From: JBLEFH01 sp047345645
GTDB lineage: Bacteria; Pseudomonadota; Alphaproteobacteria; Rhodobacterales; Rhodobacteraceae
NCBI GenBank assembly: GCA_047345645.1
Contig: JBLEFH010000004.1
Reading direction: 5' to 3' (one strand)
Length of the DNA stretch: 64,000 nucleotides
The position numbers and the translations under genes were made by a program. The notes below the pieces were generated by a model. It had not been told where the DNA came from. It searched no databases and worked only from the letters and a program-made list of their open reading frames with translations. Below, one piece after another: positions 17,698 to 26,141 of the stretch; the stretch's first letter is position 1; each line of letters opens with the position of its first letter.

Positions 17698-18738
17698 ATG
17701 AAACATCTAGCGACAGGAGCGGCCCTTGCGGCGATGCTGACAGCCAGCACGGCGATGGCCGATGGCGGGGTCATCAAATTCGGTCACGACAACAAGATGG
17801 ACCCGTTTGAGAACCCGGCCCACGCCTGCACCGCCGTCTTTTCGAACATCCTCGAAGCCGGCACCAATGGCAGCGTGACCGTCGAGGTGTTCGGCTCCAA
17901 CCAGCTTGGCACCGCCGCCGAGCATGTCCAGCAGGTCCGCGACGGGATCTTGCAGGCGACGCTGACCTCCACAGGCGCGCTCGCCAGCTATTACCCGCGC
18001 ATCGACGTGCTGAACCTGCCCTTTGCCTTCGCCGACAACAGCTCGACCTATGAGGTGTTCGACGGCCCGTTCGGCACATCCCTCGCCGCGGATATTGAGG
18101 CGGAACTGGGCGATGTGGTGGTTCTGGGCTTCCCGGACACGGGCGGGTTCTTCGCCGTTACCAACTCCAAGCAGCCGATTTCGGAGTTGGAGGATTTCGA
18201 CGGGATCCGTATCCGCACCATGACCCTGCCGTCTCACCAGAAGATCATGCAGGCGCTTGGCGCAGAGGCCTATCCGCTGGCTTGGGGCGAGGTCTATTCG
18301 GGGCTTCAGACGGGTGTGATCGACGGGCAGATGAACCCCGTGCCGATCATCTCCTTCTCGAATTTCTCCGAGGTGCAGGAATATATGACCCTGACCAACC
18401 ACCTCTTCTCGCCCTACACCTTCCTGATGAACCGGGCCTTCTATGAAAGCCTGAGCGACAGCGAGCGGACGGTTCTGCACAATGCAGCCGAAAACTGCGT
18501 CGAGGCGAGCCGCGGCATCAGCCGGATCATCGAAGCGTCGGATCGCGGCCTTGCCGGGCTGATGGATCAGATGGAGGTGACCTCGCTCACCGCGGAGCAG
18601 CGCCAGTCCATGGCGGATGCGACCCAACCGGTGTTCGAGGCCTATATCGCTGAAAATCTTGACGAAAAGGCTGTTGAGCTTCTCGAAGAGCTCAAGACCG
18701 AGGTGAACGCCGCCAACGAGACGGTGTATCTCCAATAA
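17698..18738 (+). CDS. TRAP transporter substrate-binding protein (DctP type)
   Basis: A 346-residue periplasmic protein with signal peptide MKHLATGAALAAMLTASTAMA. It carries typical DctP features: NQLGTAAEHVQQVRDGILQATL near residue 80, FAVTNSKQPISELEDFDGIRIRTM with the conserved Arg that binds the ligand carboxylate (RIRTM), and GEVYSGLQTGVIDGQMNP. AAGGAGG precedes the ATG. The ligand should be a carboxylate; with a peptidase-like and D-amino-acid enzyme downstream, a D-amino acid conjugate or hydroxy-amino acid is a reasonable guess. Confidence 0.94.
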   Translation: MKHLATGAALAAMLTASTAMADGGVIKFGHDNKMDPFENPAHACTAVFSNILEAGTNGSVTVEVFGSNQLGTAAEHVQQVRDGILQATLTSTGALASYYPRIDVLNLPFAFADNSSTYEVFDGPFGTSLAADIEAELGDVVVLGFPDTGGFFAVTNSKQPISELEDFDGIRIRTMTLPSHQKIMQALGAEAYPLAWGEVYSGLQTGVIDGQMNPVPIISFSNFSEVQEYMTLTNHLFSPYTFLMNRAFYESLSDSERTVLHNAAENCVEASRGISRIIEASDRGLAGLMDQMEVTSLTAEQRQSMADATQPVFEAYIAENLDEKAVELLEELKTEVNAANETVYLQ

Positions 18739-18747
18739 CACGCCCCC

Positions 18748-18773
18748 GGTCAGCGGCCTTCGGGTCGCTGACC
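18748..18773 (+). other. Intercistronic hairpin after substrate-binding protein gene
   Basis: GGTCAGCG pairs with CGCTGACC around a 10-nt loop. Such hairpins after binding-protein genes often protect the upstream mRNA, which would give more binding protein than downstream enzyme. No T-tract follows. Confidence 0.55.
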
Positions 18774-18796
18774 TCTCCAAGAAGGATTGATCTGAT

Positions 18797-20263
18797 ATGC
18801 GCGTTTTCTGCGCGTCCATTGCAACGGAATGCAATACATTCTCCCCGCTCCGGGCGGATTTCACAGACTTCCAACAAAGCTTCTACGCGCCCCCCGGCCA
18901 ACACCCTGAATCCCCCACCCTGTGTAGCGCCGTGTTCCCCGCTCTGCGCCGCCGCTCCCGTGCAGGCGAGATTGAGCTGATCGAAGGGACCGCAACCTGG
19001 GCCGAGCCCGGCGGCATCGTGAATGCCGCCACTTGGGACCGGCTTCGCGACGAGGTTCTGGGCCAGCTCAAAGCGGCGATGCCTGTTGATGCGGTTATTC
19101 TGGGTCTGCATGGCGCGATGATCGCGGAGAACTGCGTCGATTGCGAAGGCGTGCTGATCGAGCGTATCCGCGAGATGGTCGGCGAGGATGTGAAGATCGG
19201 TGTGACTTTCGATCCGCACAGCCATCTCAGCGCCAAACGCACGGACAACGCCAATATCATCACCGTTTTCAAGGAATTCCCGCACACAGATTTCGTTGAG
19301 ACCGGTGAGGCCTGTGTCGATCTCACGCTCCGCGCCGTGCGCGGCGAGATCAACCCGAAGATCTCGGTGTTCGACGTGAAAATGATGGATGTGCTGCCCA
19401 CCAGCAAGGAACCGATGCGCGGTTTTGTCGATCGCATGACGCGGCTGGAGACCAAGGAAACGGCGCTGTCGATCTCCGCCATTCACGGCTTCATGGCCGG
19501 GGACAGCCCCGACCTCGGCGCGAAAATCATCGTGATTACCGACGACAACCGCGTCTGTGGGGACCGGCTGGCGCAGCATCTGGGCATGAAACTTTTCGCC
19601 CTGCGTGGCCGTACCAAGCCCGATTTCCTCACCGCCCGCGAGGCGCTCACCGAAGCCATGGCGTTCCCCGAGCGCCCGGTCGTCATCGCCGATGTCTGGG
19701 ACAATCCGGGCGGCGGCGTGGCCGGAGATTCCACGATCATCCTGCGCGAGGCGCTTCAAATGGGCCTTAGCAACATCGCTTTCGGCACGATCTGGGACCC
19801 GATGGCCGTGCGGCTCTGCCACGCGGCGGGCGAAGGCGCGTCGCTGCGCCTGCGCATCGGCGGCAAAACCTCGGATATGGCGGGCGAGCCGGTCGATCTC
19901 GATGTGACCGTCCGCCGGGTCGCGCGCAATGCGGTGCAGAGTTTCGGCACCTCCATCGTCCCGCTCGGCGATTCCGCCGTGGTCGAGGCGAATGGCATCG
20001 AGATTGTGCTGAACTCGAACCGGGCGCAGGCCTTCTCACCTGACCTTTTCACCAATCTCGGTGTCGACGCCCTGAGCAAACAGGCCCTGATCGTGAAATC
20101 CACCAACCATTTCCACGGCGCCTTTGCCAAGATCGCGGCGAAAATCCTCTACGCCGCCGTCGAAGGTCCCTATCCAAACGACCCGCGCAAGACCCACTAT
20201 ACCCGACTGGAGCGCCAGATCTGGCCGATCGTCGAGAATCCGCATGAGGTCCCGAAGAACTGA
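18797..20263 (+). CDS. M81 family metallopeptidase (MlrC-like)
   Basis: A 488-residue cytosolic protein starting MRVFCASIATECNTFSP, the classic MlrC start with Glu/Asn/Thr pattern. LGLHGAMIAENCVDCEG and TFDPHSHLS supply the probable zinc ligands (HGAM Asp/His and DPHSHLS His residues). The C-terminal domain starts with VIADVWDNPGGGVAGDST. MlrC of Sphingomonas cleaves linearised microcystin and the Adda amino acid fragment, but most homologues act on unknown small amides. Its operon with a TRAP importer, a D-amino-acid PLP enzyme and RidA argues for hydrolysis of an imported compound containing a D- or hydroxy-amino acid. Confidence 0.9.
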   Translation: MRVFCASIATECNTFSPLRADFTDFQQSFYAPPGQHPESPTLCSAVFPALRRRSRAGEIELIEGTATWAEPGGIVNAATWDRLRDEVLGQLKAAMPVDAVILGLHGAMIAENCVDCEGVLIERIREMVGEDVKIGVTFDPHSHLSAKRTDNANIITVFKEFPHTDFVETGEACVDLTLRAVRGEINPKISVFDVKMMDVLPTSKEPMRGFVDRMTRLETKETALSISAIHGFMAGDSPDLGAKIIVITDDNRVCGDRLAQHLGMKLFALRGRTKPDFLTAREALTEAMAFPERPVVIADVWDNPGGGVAGDSTIILREALQMGLSNIAFGTIWDPMAVRLCHAAGEGASLRLRIGGKTSDMAGEPVDLDVTVRRVARNAVQSFGTSIVPLGDSAVVEANGIEIVLNSNRAQAFSPDLFTNLGVDALSKQALIVKSTNHFHGAFAKIAAKILYAAVEGPYPNDPRKTHYTRLERQIWPIVENPHEVPKN

Positions 20264-21324
20264 TGTTTCCCCGCATTCAAACCCCGGCCGTGCTGGTCGA
20301 TCTCAATGTCGCTGAGGCCAATATCGTGCGGTTTCAGAACTATTGCGATGCCCATGGCCTCAAGCACCGGCCCCATATCAAGACCCACAAACTGCCCATG
20401 CTCGCCAAACGTCAGATCGCGGCGGGCGCCATCGGGATCACTTGCCAGAAGATCTCCGAAGCCGATGCGATGATCGCCGAGGGCGGCGTCCGGGATGTGA
20501 TGATCACCTACAACATCGTCGGTTGCGACAAGCTCGCGCGCCTGCGGCAACTCGCCGAAGAGGTCTACATTAGCGTGGTGGCGGACAGCCGCGCGACGGT
20601 GGACGGGCTCTCCAAGGCGTTTCGCCGCGCGCCAAGCCCGCCAAACCCGCTCACCGTTCTGGTGGAATGCGACACCGGCGCGGAGCGCTGTGGCGTGCAG
20701 ACCCCCGACGAGGCCGCCGCCCTCGCCCGCTATATCGCAGGCAGCCCCGGCTTGCGCTTCGGCGGGCTGATGACCTATCCGCCCGTCGGGCGCGAAGCCG
20801 AGGTCGAGCGCTGGCTGGCGGGCGCCAAAGCCAAGATCGAAGCAGCAGGTCTCGACGTGCCCGTCATCTCCAATGGCGGCTCGCCGGGCATGTGGCAAGC
20901 CGAACAGGTCTCGACCGCCACCGAATATCGCGCAGGCACCTATATCTATAACGACCGCTCGCTGGTCGAACGCGGCGTCTGCGAATGGGAGGATTGCGCC
21001 CTCAGCGTGCTCGCCACCGTGGTCTCCACCCCGACCCCGACCCGCGCCGTGATCGACGCAGGCACCAAGGTGCTGACCTCGGATCTGCTCGGCCTCGACG
21101 GCCACGGCCATGTCCTCGGTCGGCCCGACATCAAAATCGCCAATCTCTCCGAGGAACATGGCGTATTGATCGCGGACAACATGAACCTCGCCATTGGCGA
21201 GCGCGTCCGCATCATCCCTAACCATGCCTGCGTGGTCAGCAACATGCTCCACGCGGTCGAACTTGTCCGGGGCGACGAGCATCTCTGCTCCACCCCGGTC
21301 ACAGCACGCGGGAAAGTCTGGTGA
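20263..21324 (+). CDS. D-threonine aldolase / D-serine dehydratase-type PLP enzyme
   Basis: A 353-residue fold-type III PLP protein. TPAVLVDLNVAEANI begins the alanine-racemase-like barrel, RPHIKTHK contains the PLP lysine, and ISNGGSPG forms a phosphate loop. PNHACVVSNM near residue 327 gives the His and Cys metal ligands that separate this family from alanine racemases. It should cleave or dehydrate D-beta-hydroxy amino acids such as D-threonine, D-serine or 3-hydroxyaspartate. The start overlaps the stop of the M81 gene, so the pair is translationally coupled. Confidence 0.9.
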   Translation: MFPRIQTPAVLVDLNVAEANIVRFQNYCDAHGLKHRPHIKTHKLPMLAKRQIAAGAIGITCQKISEADAMIAEGGVRDVMITYNIVGCDKLARLRQLAEEVYISVVADSRATVDGLSKAFRRAPSPPNPLTVLVECDTGAERCGVQTPDEAAALARYIAGSPGLRFGGLMTYPPVGREAEVERWLAGAKAKIEAAGLDVPVISNGGSPGMWQAEQVSTATEYRAGTYIYNDRSLVERGVCEWEDCALSVLATVVSTPTPTRAVIDAGTKVLTSDLLGLDGHGHVLGRPDIKIANLSEEHGVLIADNMNLAIGERVRIIPNHACVVSNMLHAVELVRGDEHLCSTPVTARGKVW

Positions 21325-21378
21325 TTTGCCATGCTTCGCTCGCCCCTTCTTTTCACCCCCAAATCAGGAGTCTTTTTC

Positions 21379-21777
21379 ATGAGTAGTGAACATATCGAAC
21401 GCCTCGGCGCAGACCGGACCGGCGCAGGCGGACAGCCCCTACCCTTCGCCCCCGCCGTGCGCGCGGGCGATTTCGTCTTCATCTCCGGCCAGGTCGCCAT
21501 GAAGGAAAACGGCGAGATCGAGCCCGGCGGCATCGAAGCGCAGACCCGCAAGACGATGGAAAACCTCATCGCCGCCCTGGCGCTGGCCGATTGCACGCTC
21601 GAAGACGTCGTGAAATGTGGCGTCTGGCTGGACGATCCCCGCGATTTCTGGACCTTCAACCGCGTCTACGCGAGCTATTTCCCTAACGGCGGCCCCGCCC
21701 GCTCCACCGTCCGCTCCCAAATCATGGTGGACGCCAAAGTGGAAGTCGACGCGGTGGCATATAAGCCGCGCGGGTGA
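21379..21777 (+). CDS. RidA family protein (enamine/imine deaminase)
   Basis: A 132-residue YjgF/YER057c/UK114 family member from ATG 21379 with CAGGAG upstream. GDFVFISGQVAMKENGEIEPGGIEAQTRKTMENL and the C-terminal PARSTVRSQIMVDAKVEVDAVA include the conserved Arg that defines active RidA-type deaminases (ARSTV). It would hydrolyse the reactive enamine/imine released by a PLP dehydratase, which fits the D-amino-acid enzyme upstream. It is the last gene of the operon and is followed by a strong terminator. Confidence 0.93.
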   Translation: MSSEHIERLGADRTGAGGQPLPFAPAVRAGDFVFISGQVAMKENGEIEPGGIEAQTRKTMENLIAALALADCTLEDVVKCGVWLDDPRDFWTFNRVYASYFPNGGPARSTVRSQIMVDAKVEVDAVAYKPRG

Positions 21778-21802
21778 GGGGGTTATCCTTCATCTAAAAA
21801 CG

Positions 21803-21840
21803 GCGGCCCCATGCTTTTTCAAAACTGCATGGGGCCGCTT
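21803..21840 (+). terminator. Intrinsic terminator of TRAP-RidA operon
   Basis: Perfect 12-bp stem, GCGGCCCCATGC at 21803-21814 with GCATGGGGCCGC at 21827-21838, preceded by an A-run and followed by TTCT. It probably also serves the convergent aldehyde dehydrogenase gene. Confidence 0.82.
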
Positions 21841-21922
21841 CTGATGAGTTATCTATTGAAAATCTCATCGACGATCTGATGAGGAGCTATAAGGCTAGAA
21901 AGCGTCCGAAAGATAAAACGGA

Positions 21923-23461
21923 CTATAAAATCCAGCCCTTTAGCTCCTGCCGCAAATCCACCGGCAGCACGTTTTCCGGGATGTTCTGATAGCTCACCGG
22001 TCTGAGGAACCTGCGGATAGAGAGCGTGCCGACCGAGGTTGCGCCGAAGTTTGTGCTCGCCGGGTAGGGCCCGCCATGGACCATCGCGTCGGCGACTTCC
22101 ACACCGGTTGGGAAGCCGTTGGCGAGCACCCGGCCCGCTTTTCGCTCGAGGATCGGGAGCAGGCGTCGGGCGGCGTCTGTGTCGCCCTCGTCCATGTGGA
22201 GGGTGGCGGTGAGTTGGCCCTCGAAGCCCTTCGCCAGCGTTTCCATCTCGTCGACGCCGCTGACCCGGATCACGAGGCCGAGCGGGCCGAACACCTCTTC
22301 GCCAAGGGCGTGGTCCTGCAGATAGGTTTCCGCGTCGGTCTCGTAGAGGTTCGGGCTGGCGTCGCGGCCTTTACTCTCGGTCGAGAGTAGAGGCGTTACG
22401 CTGTTGCGGCCCTCGAAACGGGCTTGGCCGTCGCGGTAAGCTTTGGCGATGCCGTCGGTCAGCATGGTTTGCGGCGCGGCTTCGCTGAGCGCGGCTTTGG
22501 CGGCGGAGACGATGGCGTCGCCAGCCGCACCCTTCTCGATCACCGCGATGCCGGGATTGGTGCAAAACTGCCCGGCGCCCATGGTCAGCGAGCCCGCCCA
22601 GCCGGTGCCGATCTCTTCCCCGCGATTGGCCGCGGCCTCTGGCAGCACGAACATCGGATTGACCGAGCCGAGCTCGCCGAAGAAGGGGATCGGCTCGTCG
22701 CGCTGCGCACAGAGATCGAAAAGAGCGCGTCCGCCGCCGAGCGAGCCGGTGAAGCCGACCGCTTTGATGAGCGGATGCTGGACAAGCGCTTGGCCCACCT
22801 CGCGATTGCCGCCTTGGATCAGGCTGAAGACGCCCTTCGGCATGCCGGTTTTTTCAATCGCGGAATGGATCGCCTCGGCGACGATCTCGCCGGTGCCGGG
22901 GTGGGCAGAGTGGCCCTTCACCACGACCGGGCAGCCCGCGGCGAGGGCCGCCGCCGTGTCGCCGCCAGCGGTCGAGAAGGCCAGCGGGAAATTGGAGGCA
23001 CCGAACACGGCGACCGGCCCGATGGGGCGCTGGATCATCCGCAGATCGGGGCGCGGGAGCGGTTCGCGGTCCGGCAACGCTTCATCATGGCGGCGGTCGA
23101 GATAGTCGCCCTTGCGGATGTGTTCTGCAAAGAGGCGAAGTTGGCCAACCGTGCGTCCACGCTCGCCTTGCAGGCGTGCCTCGGGCAGGCCGGTTTCCTG
23201 AGACCCGATCTCGGTGATCGCCTCACCGCGCGCGTCGATCTCATCGGCGATGGCGTCGAGGAACGCCGCGCGCTCCTCGCGGCTCGCATACCCATAACTC
23301 CAAAACGCCTCTTCCGCCGCCTCGCAGGCGCGGTTCACCAGATCAACCGAGCCGACGCTGAACTCGTGGCTCGGACCATGCGCTGGCTCCGACGCGAAAC
23401 TCCGCTCGCCAGATACCCAGTCGCCCGCGATCAAATGCTTCCCGTGGGGGGTGAAGGTCAT
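21923..23461 (-). CDS. Alpha-ketoglutarate semialdehyde dehydrogenase, NADP-type (copy 1)
   Basis: A 512-residue aldehyde dehydrogenase of the 2,5-dioxovalerate group. FGASNFPLAFSTAGGDTAAALAAGCPVVVKGHSAHP is the cofactor-binding region (the Lys-Gly-His after VV is family-specific), ELGSVNP gives the general base Glu, and GAGQFCTNPG the catalytic Cys. It oxidises alpha-ketoglutarate semialdehyde to 2-oxoglutarate, the last step of non-phosphorylative sugar-acid breakdown. GGAG precedes the ATG. It ends block 1 and has a 9-residue C-terminal tail (RQELKGWIL) that copy 2 at 40623 lacks; otherwise the two are about 96 percent identical by eye. Confidence 0.94.
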   Translation of the reverse strand: MTFTPHGKHLIAGDWVSGERSFASEPAHGPSHEFSVGSVDLVNRACEAAEEAFWSYGYASREERAAFLDAIADEIDARGEAITEIGSQETGLPEARLQGERGRTVGQLRLFAEHIRKGDYLDRRHDEALPDREPLPRPDLRMIQRPIGPVAVFGASNFPLAFSTAGGDTAAALAAGCPVVVKGHSAHPGTGEIVAEAIHSAIEKTGMPKGVFSLIQGGNREVGQALVQHPLIKAVGFTGSLGGGRALFDLCAQRDEPIPFFGELGSVNPMFVLPEAAANRGEEIGTGWAGSLTMGAGQFCTNPGIAVIEKGAAGDAIVSAAKAALSEAAPQTMLTDGIAKAYRDGQARFEGRNSVTPLLSTESKGRDASPNLYETDAETYLQDHALGEEVFGPLGLVIRVSGVDEMETLAKGFEGQLTATLHMDEGDTDAARRLLPILERKAGRVLANGFPTGVEVADAMVHGGPYPASTNFGATSVGTLSIRRFLRPVSYQNIPENVLPVDLRQELKGWIL

Positions 23462-23499
23462 CGTAAGCTCCTTTTAAACTCGTGCTGTTTCGGGAACGC

Positions 23500-24492
23500 T
23501 TATTCCCAATTTGCGACCATGTCGCAGGCGATATCGAAGGCCTGACGCATCGCGCTTACTTGGGCTTCGCCCTTCCCGGCAATGTCGAAAGCCGTGCCGT
23601 GGGCGGGCGTTGTCACCGGATAGGGAATGCCGCCCTGCACTGTCACGCCGCGATCAAAGCCCAGCAATTTCAACGCGATCTGACCTTGATCGTGATACAT
23701 GGTGACCACAGCGTCGATCTCTTTAGCCTTGAGCTTGAGGAACACGGTATCGGACGGCCACGGCCCATCGACGGGCATTTGACGCAGCTGCATCGCCTCC
23801 ACGGCGGGGCGCAACACGTCGATTTCCTCGCGCCCGAAATTGCCGCCATCGCCTGCATGGGGGTTGAGCGCGGCCACCGAAATGCGCGGGCGTTTCACAC
23901 CGGATCGGCGGAGCGTCTTGTCGATCACATCCACGGCGTCGTTGAGGCGCTCGGCGGTGATGGTGTCGGCGACATCGCGGAGCGCGATATGGCTGGTTGT
24001 GCGAGAGGTCCACATGCCATCGAGCACATTGAGCTCGGACAGATAATCGCTCACGCCAAGCTTTTCGCCCATGTAATGCAGCTCATCGGAGTGCGTCAGG
24101 CCAGCGAGATGCATTGCCGCCTTGTTGAATGGCGCGAAGACGAACGCGTCAATCTGGCCCGCTTGAAGCATCTCCAACGCGATATCCATCGTCTCCAGAA
24201 CCGAACGGCCGGAGGGGGTCGTCTCCTTGGCAACTTCGATCTCCTCGGGAGCAATGGTCTCGGTCTCAAGCCAAGCGACACCCTCTTCCGGCGCTTTCCA
24301 ATCCTCGCGACCAGCCGGAACCAGCGCGTAATCCGCGCCCGCCTGCTCCATACCAAGTTCCAGCACGCAGCGATCGCCGATCAGGAGAATCTCGGCGGCC
24401 TCATGCACGCCTTCGGAGGTCATGAGTTTGGCGGTCAGCTCCGGGCCAATGCCGCTCGGATCGCCGGGGATAATGCCTATACGCGGCTTCAT
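23500..24492 (-). CDS. PdxA2-type 4-phospho-sugar-acid dehydrogenase
   Basis: A 330-residue PdxA superfamily enzyme. MKPRIGIIPGDPSGIGPEL is the canonical start. HSDELHYMGEKLG, TSHIALRDV, LNPHAGDGGNFGREE (metal-binding His/Asp) and MYHDQGQIALKLLGFDRGV (second metal His) are all present. In sugar-acid clusters, PdxA2 enzymes oxidise D-erythronate- or D-threonate-4-phosphate and decarboxylate it. Such clusters normally also have a DUF1537 kinase and an aldolase, which are absent here. The start overlaps the GntR stop (ATGA). Vitamin B6 synthesis cannot be excluded but the context argues against it. Confidence 0.88.
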   Translation of the reverse strand: MKPRIGIIPGDPSGIGPELTAKLMTSEGVHEAAEILLIGDRCVLELGMEQAGADYALVPAGREDWKAPEEGVAWLETETIAPEEIEVAKETTPSGRSVLETMDIALEMLQAGQIDAFVFAPFNKAAMHLAGLTHSDELHYMGEKLGVSDYLSELNVLDGMWTSRTTSHIALRDVADTITAERLNDAVDVIDKTLRRSGVKRPRISVAALNPHAGDGGNFGREEIDVLRPAVEAMQLRQMPVDGPWPSDTVFLKLKAKEIDAVVTMYHDQGQIALKLLGFDRGVTVQGGIPYPVTTPAHGTAFDIAGKGEAQVSAMRQAFDIACDMVANWE

Positions 24493-25202
24493 GTTTTGGT
24501 CTCCTCAATCTCTTCGGTGCGTGTTTTTGTGATGTTTTCGACGGCGGTTTCGAGGTGGCGGCGCAGGGCGGCCGCACAGGCCGGGCCGTTACGGGCGACG
24601 AGTGCGCGCACCACATCTTCATGTTGCCGCAAGGTGCGGGGACGATCCGGTTGACGGCGCGACGAGATGAAGCGCGCGCGCCAGAGCCGGGCGTTGAATT
24701 GCTGCTGTGTTTGCAAGAGGGGGCGGTTGCGGCTCGCGGCGACGATGGCCTTGTGAAATTCCATATCGCGGCGGAAAAACGTCATCGGGTCCTCCACATC
24801 GGAGCCGTCGATCATCGCCTGGCAAATGCTTTCGATCTCCGCGATCTCGTCGTCGGTCGCGTGTTCGCAGGCTTGCTCCCCGGCCAGCGCCTCCAAGGCG
24901 CCGAGCACAGAGAGGTTTTGCTCCAAGGTCTCCAGATCCGGGTCCGCCACAAACGGCCGCCGGGTGGGCGAGTAGATGATCAGCTCTTCCATTTCGAGGA
25001 TACGCAGCGCCTCGCGGAGCGGGGTGCGGCTGATCTTGAGCGCTTCGGCCAGCTCGCGCTCGCGCACGGGTGCCCCCGGCGCGAGTTTTTCGAGGAGGAT
25101 CAACTCGCGAAGCCGGTCGGCAACCTCGTCGCACAGCGTCCGGCGGCCCTCAATGGGGGCCAATTCCGCCAGTTCTTCCTCAAGTGGCTTCTGACTCGAC
25201 AT
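24489..25202 (-). CDS. GntR family regulator, FadR/FCD subfamily
   Basis: A 237-residue regulator. Residues 20-85 are the winged helix (LCDEVADRLRELILLEKLAPGAPVRERELAEALKISRTPLREALRILEMEELI, recognisable by the RTPLREALR recognition helix). Residues 95-220 are an all-helical FCD domain with the metal-ligating DMEFHKAIVAASRN. FCD regulators in sugar-acid operons respond to aldonates, uronates or their keto-deoxy products. It is embedded within the block 1 operon. A 22-bp palindrome in front of the binding-protein gene (30363) resembles the TTGG-N-CCAA operator of UxuR-like members and is its most likely site. Confidence 0.92.
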   Translation of the reverse strand: MSSQKPLEEELAELAPIEGRRTLCDEVADRLRELILLEKLAPGAPVRERELAEALKISRTPLREALRILEMEELIIYSPTRRPFVADPDLETLEQNLSVLGALEALAGEQACEHATDDEIAEIESICQAMIDGSDVEDPMTFFRRDMEFHKAIVAASRNRPLLQTQQQFNARLWRARFISSRRQPDRPRTLRQHEDVVRALVARNGPACAAALRRHLETAVENITKTRTEEIEETKT

Positions 25203-25218
25203 GACTTCGCTCCTTGCT

Positions 25219-26136
25219 TTACCGGCCCCATCTTAGGGCAATGGGGTCGAGTGGGCGCAAGAGATCAAGCAACTCATTCCGCGTTTCCGGCGAAAGCGGC
25301 GCAACGGGATGACGGCAGAAATCGGACGCGATCACCCCGCCTTCCTTCATCGCTGCCTTGGCCGCGCGGAAGCCGCATTGGCGGTTTTCATGGTTGATGG
25401 CGGGCAGGATGCGCGAGTAGCCCTCGACGGCGGCGTCGCGGTTTCCGGCGCGGTGGTCTTCCACCACCGTGCGGATGAGTTCGGGGATCATGGCGGAGCA
25501 CATCGTCCCGGTCGCGCCGGCATCGAGATCGGCGAGCATGGTGATGCCCTCCTCGCCGTCTAGCGGGCTGACGATGTGATCGCCGCCCTCGGCAATCAGG
25601 GCGCGCAGTTTCGCCGCCGAGCCAACACATTCGATTTTGAAATGCTGAAGCATCTCGATCTCGCGGGCCATTTTGACGAGCAGCGGGACAGGCAGCTCCA
25701 CCCCGGAGAGCGGTGCGTCCTGCACCATAATGGGGATGCCCACATCGCCAACGCGGGCGAATTGCTCATAGGTCTGCTCCGCCGTGCCGCGCATCAGCGC
25801 ACCGTGGTAAGGAGCCATCATCATCACCGCGACGGCCCCAAGATCCTTGGAGAGTCGCGCCCGCTCCACCGCGATTTGCGTCGCGTAGTGGGAGATCGTG
25901 ACGATCACCGGCAGACGCCCGCCGAGATGGTCCAAACAATGGCGGGTCAGCGTCTCGCGCTCCTCATCGGACAGCAGAAACTGCTCAGAATAATTGGCGA
26001 GGATACAGACCCCATCCGCCCCCTGATCGACGATGCAATCGAGCACGCGGGACATGCCCGGCAGATCCAGCGTTCCGTCCTCGTTGAAGGGCGTCGGCGC
26101 AACGGGCCAAGCCCCGGTCAATGTGTTCGCAGCCAT
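25219..26136 (-). CDS. DapA-family keto-deoxy sugar acid dehydratase/lyase (block 1)
   Basis: About 305 residues from ATG 26136 (GAGGAG nine nt upstream; a GTG at 26145 sits on that site). It is a TIM-barrel of the dihydrodipicolinate synthase superfamily: GAWPVAPTPFNEDGTLD start, GADGVCILANYSEQFLLS in place of the usual GTTGE, and the Schiff-base lysine in FKIE. The usual YN.P tyrosine motif is replaced by VQDAP, so this is not a true DapA. Next to an enolase-superfamily dehydratase and a ketoglutarate-semialdehyde dehydrogenase, it probably converts a 2-keto-3-deoxy-pentonate or -hexarate to the semialdehyde. Confidence 0.87.
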   Translation of the reverse strand: MAANTLTGAWPVAPTPFNEDGTLDLPGMSRVLDCIVDQGADGVCILANYSEQFLLSDEERETLTRHCLDHLGGRLPVIVTISHYATQIAVERARLSKDLGAVAVMMMAPYHGALMRGTAEQTYEQFARVGDVGIPIMVQDAPLSGVELPVPLLVKMAREIEMLQHFKIECVGSAAKLRALIAEGGDHIVSPLDGEEGITMLADLDAGATGTMCSAMIPELIRTVVEDHRAGNRDAAVEGYSRILPAINHENRQCGFRAAKAAMKEGGVIASDFCRHPVAPLSPETRNELLDLLRPLDPIALRWGR

Positions 26137-26141
26137 GGGAC

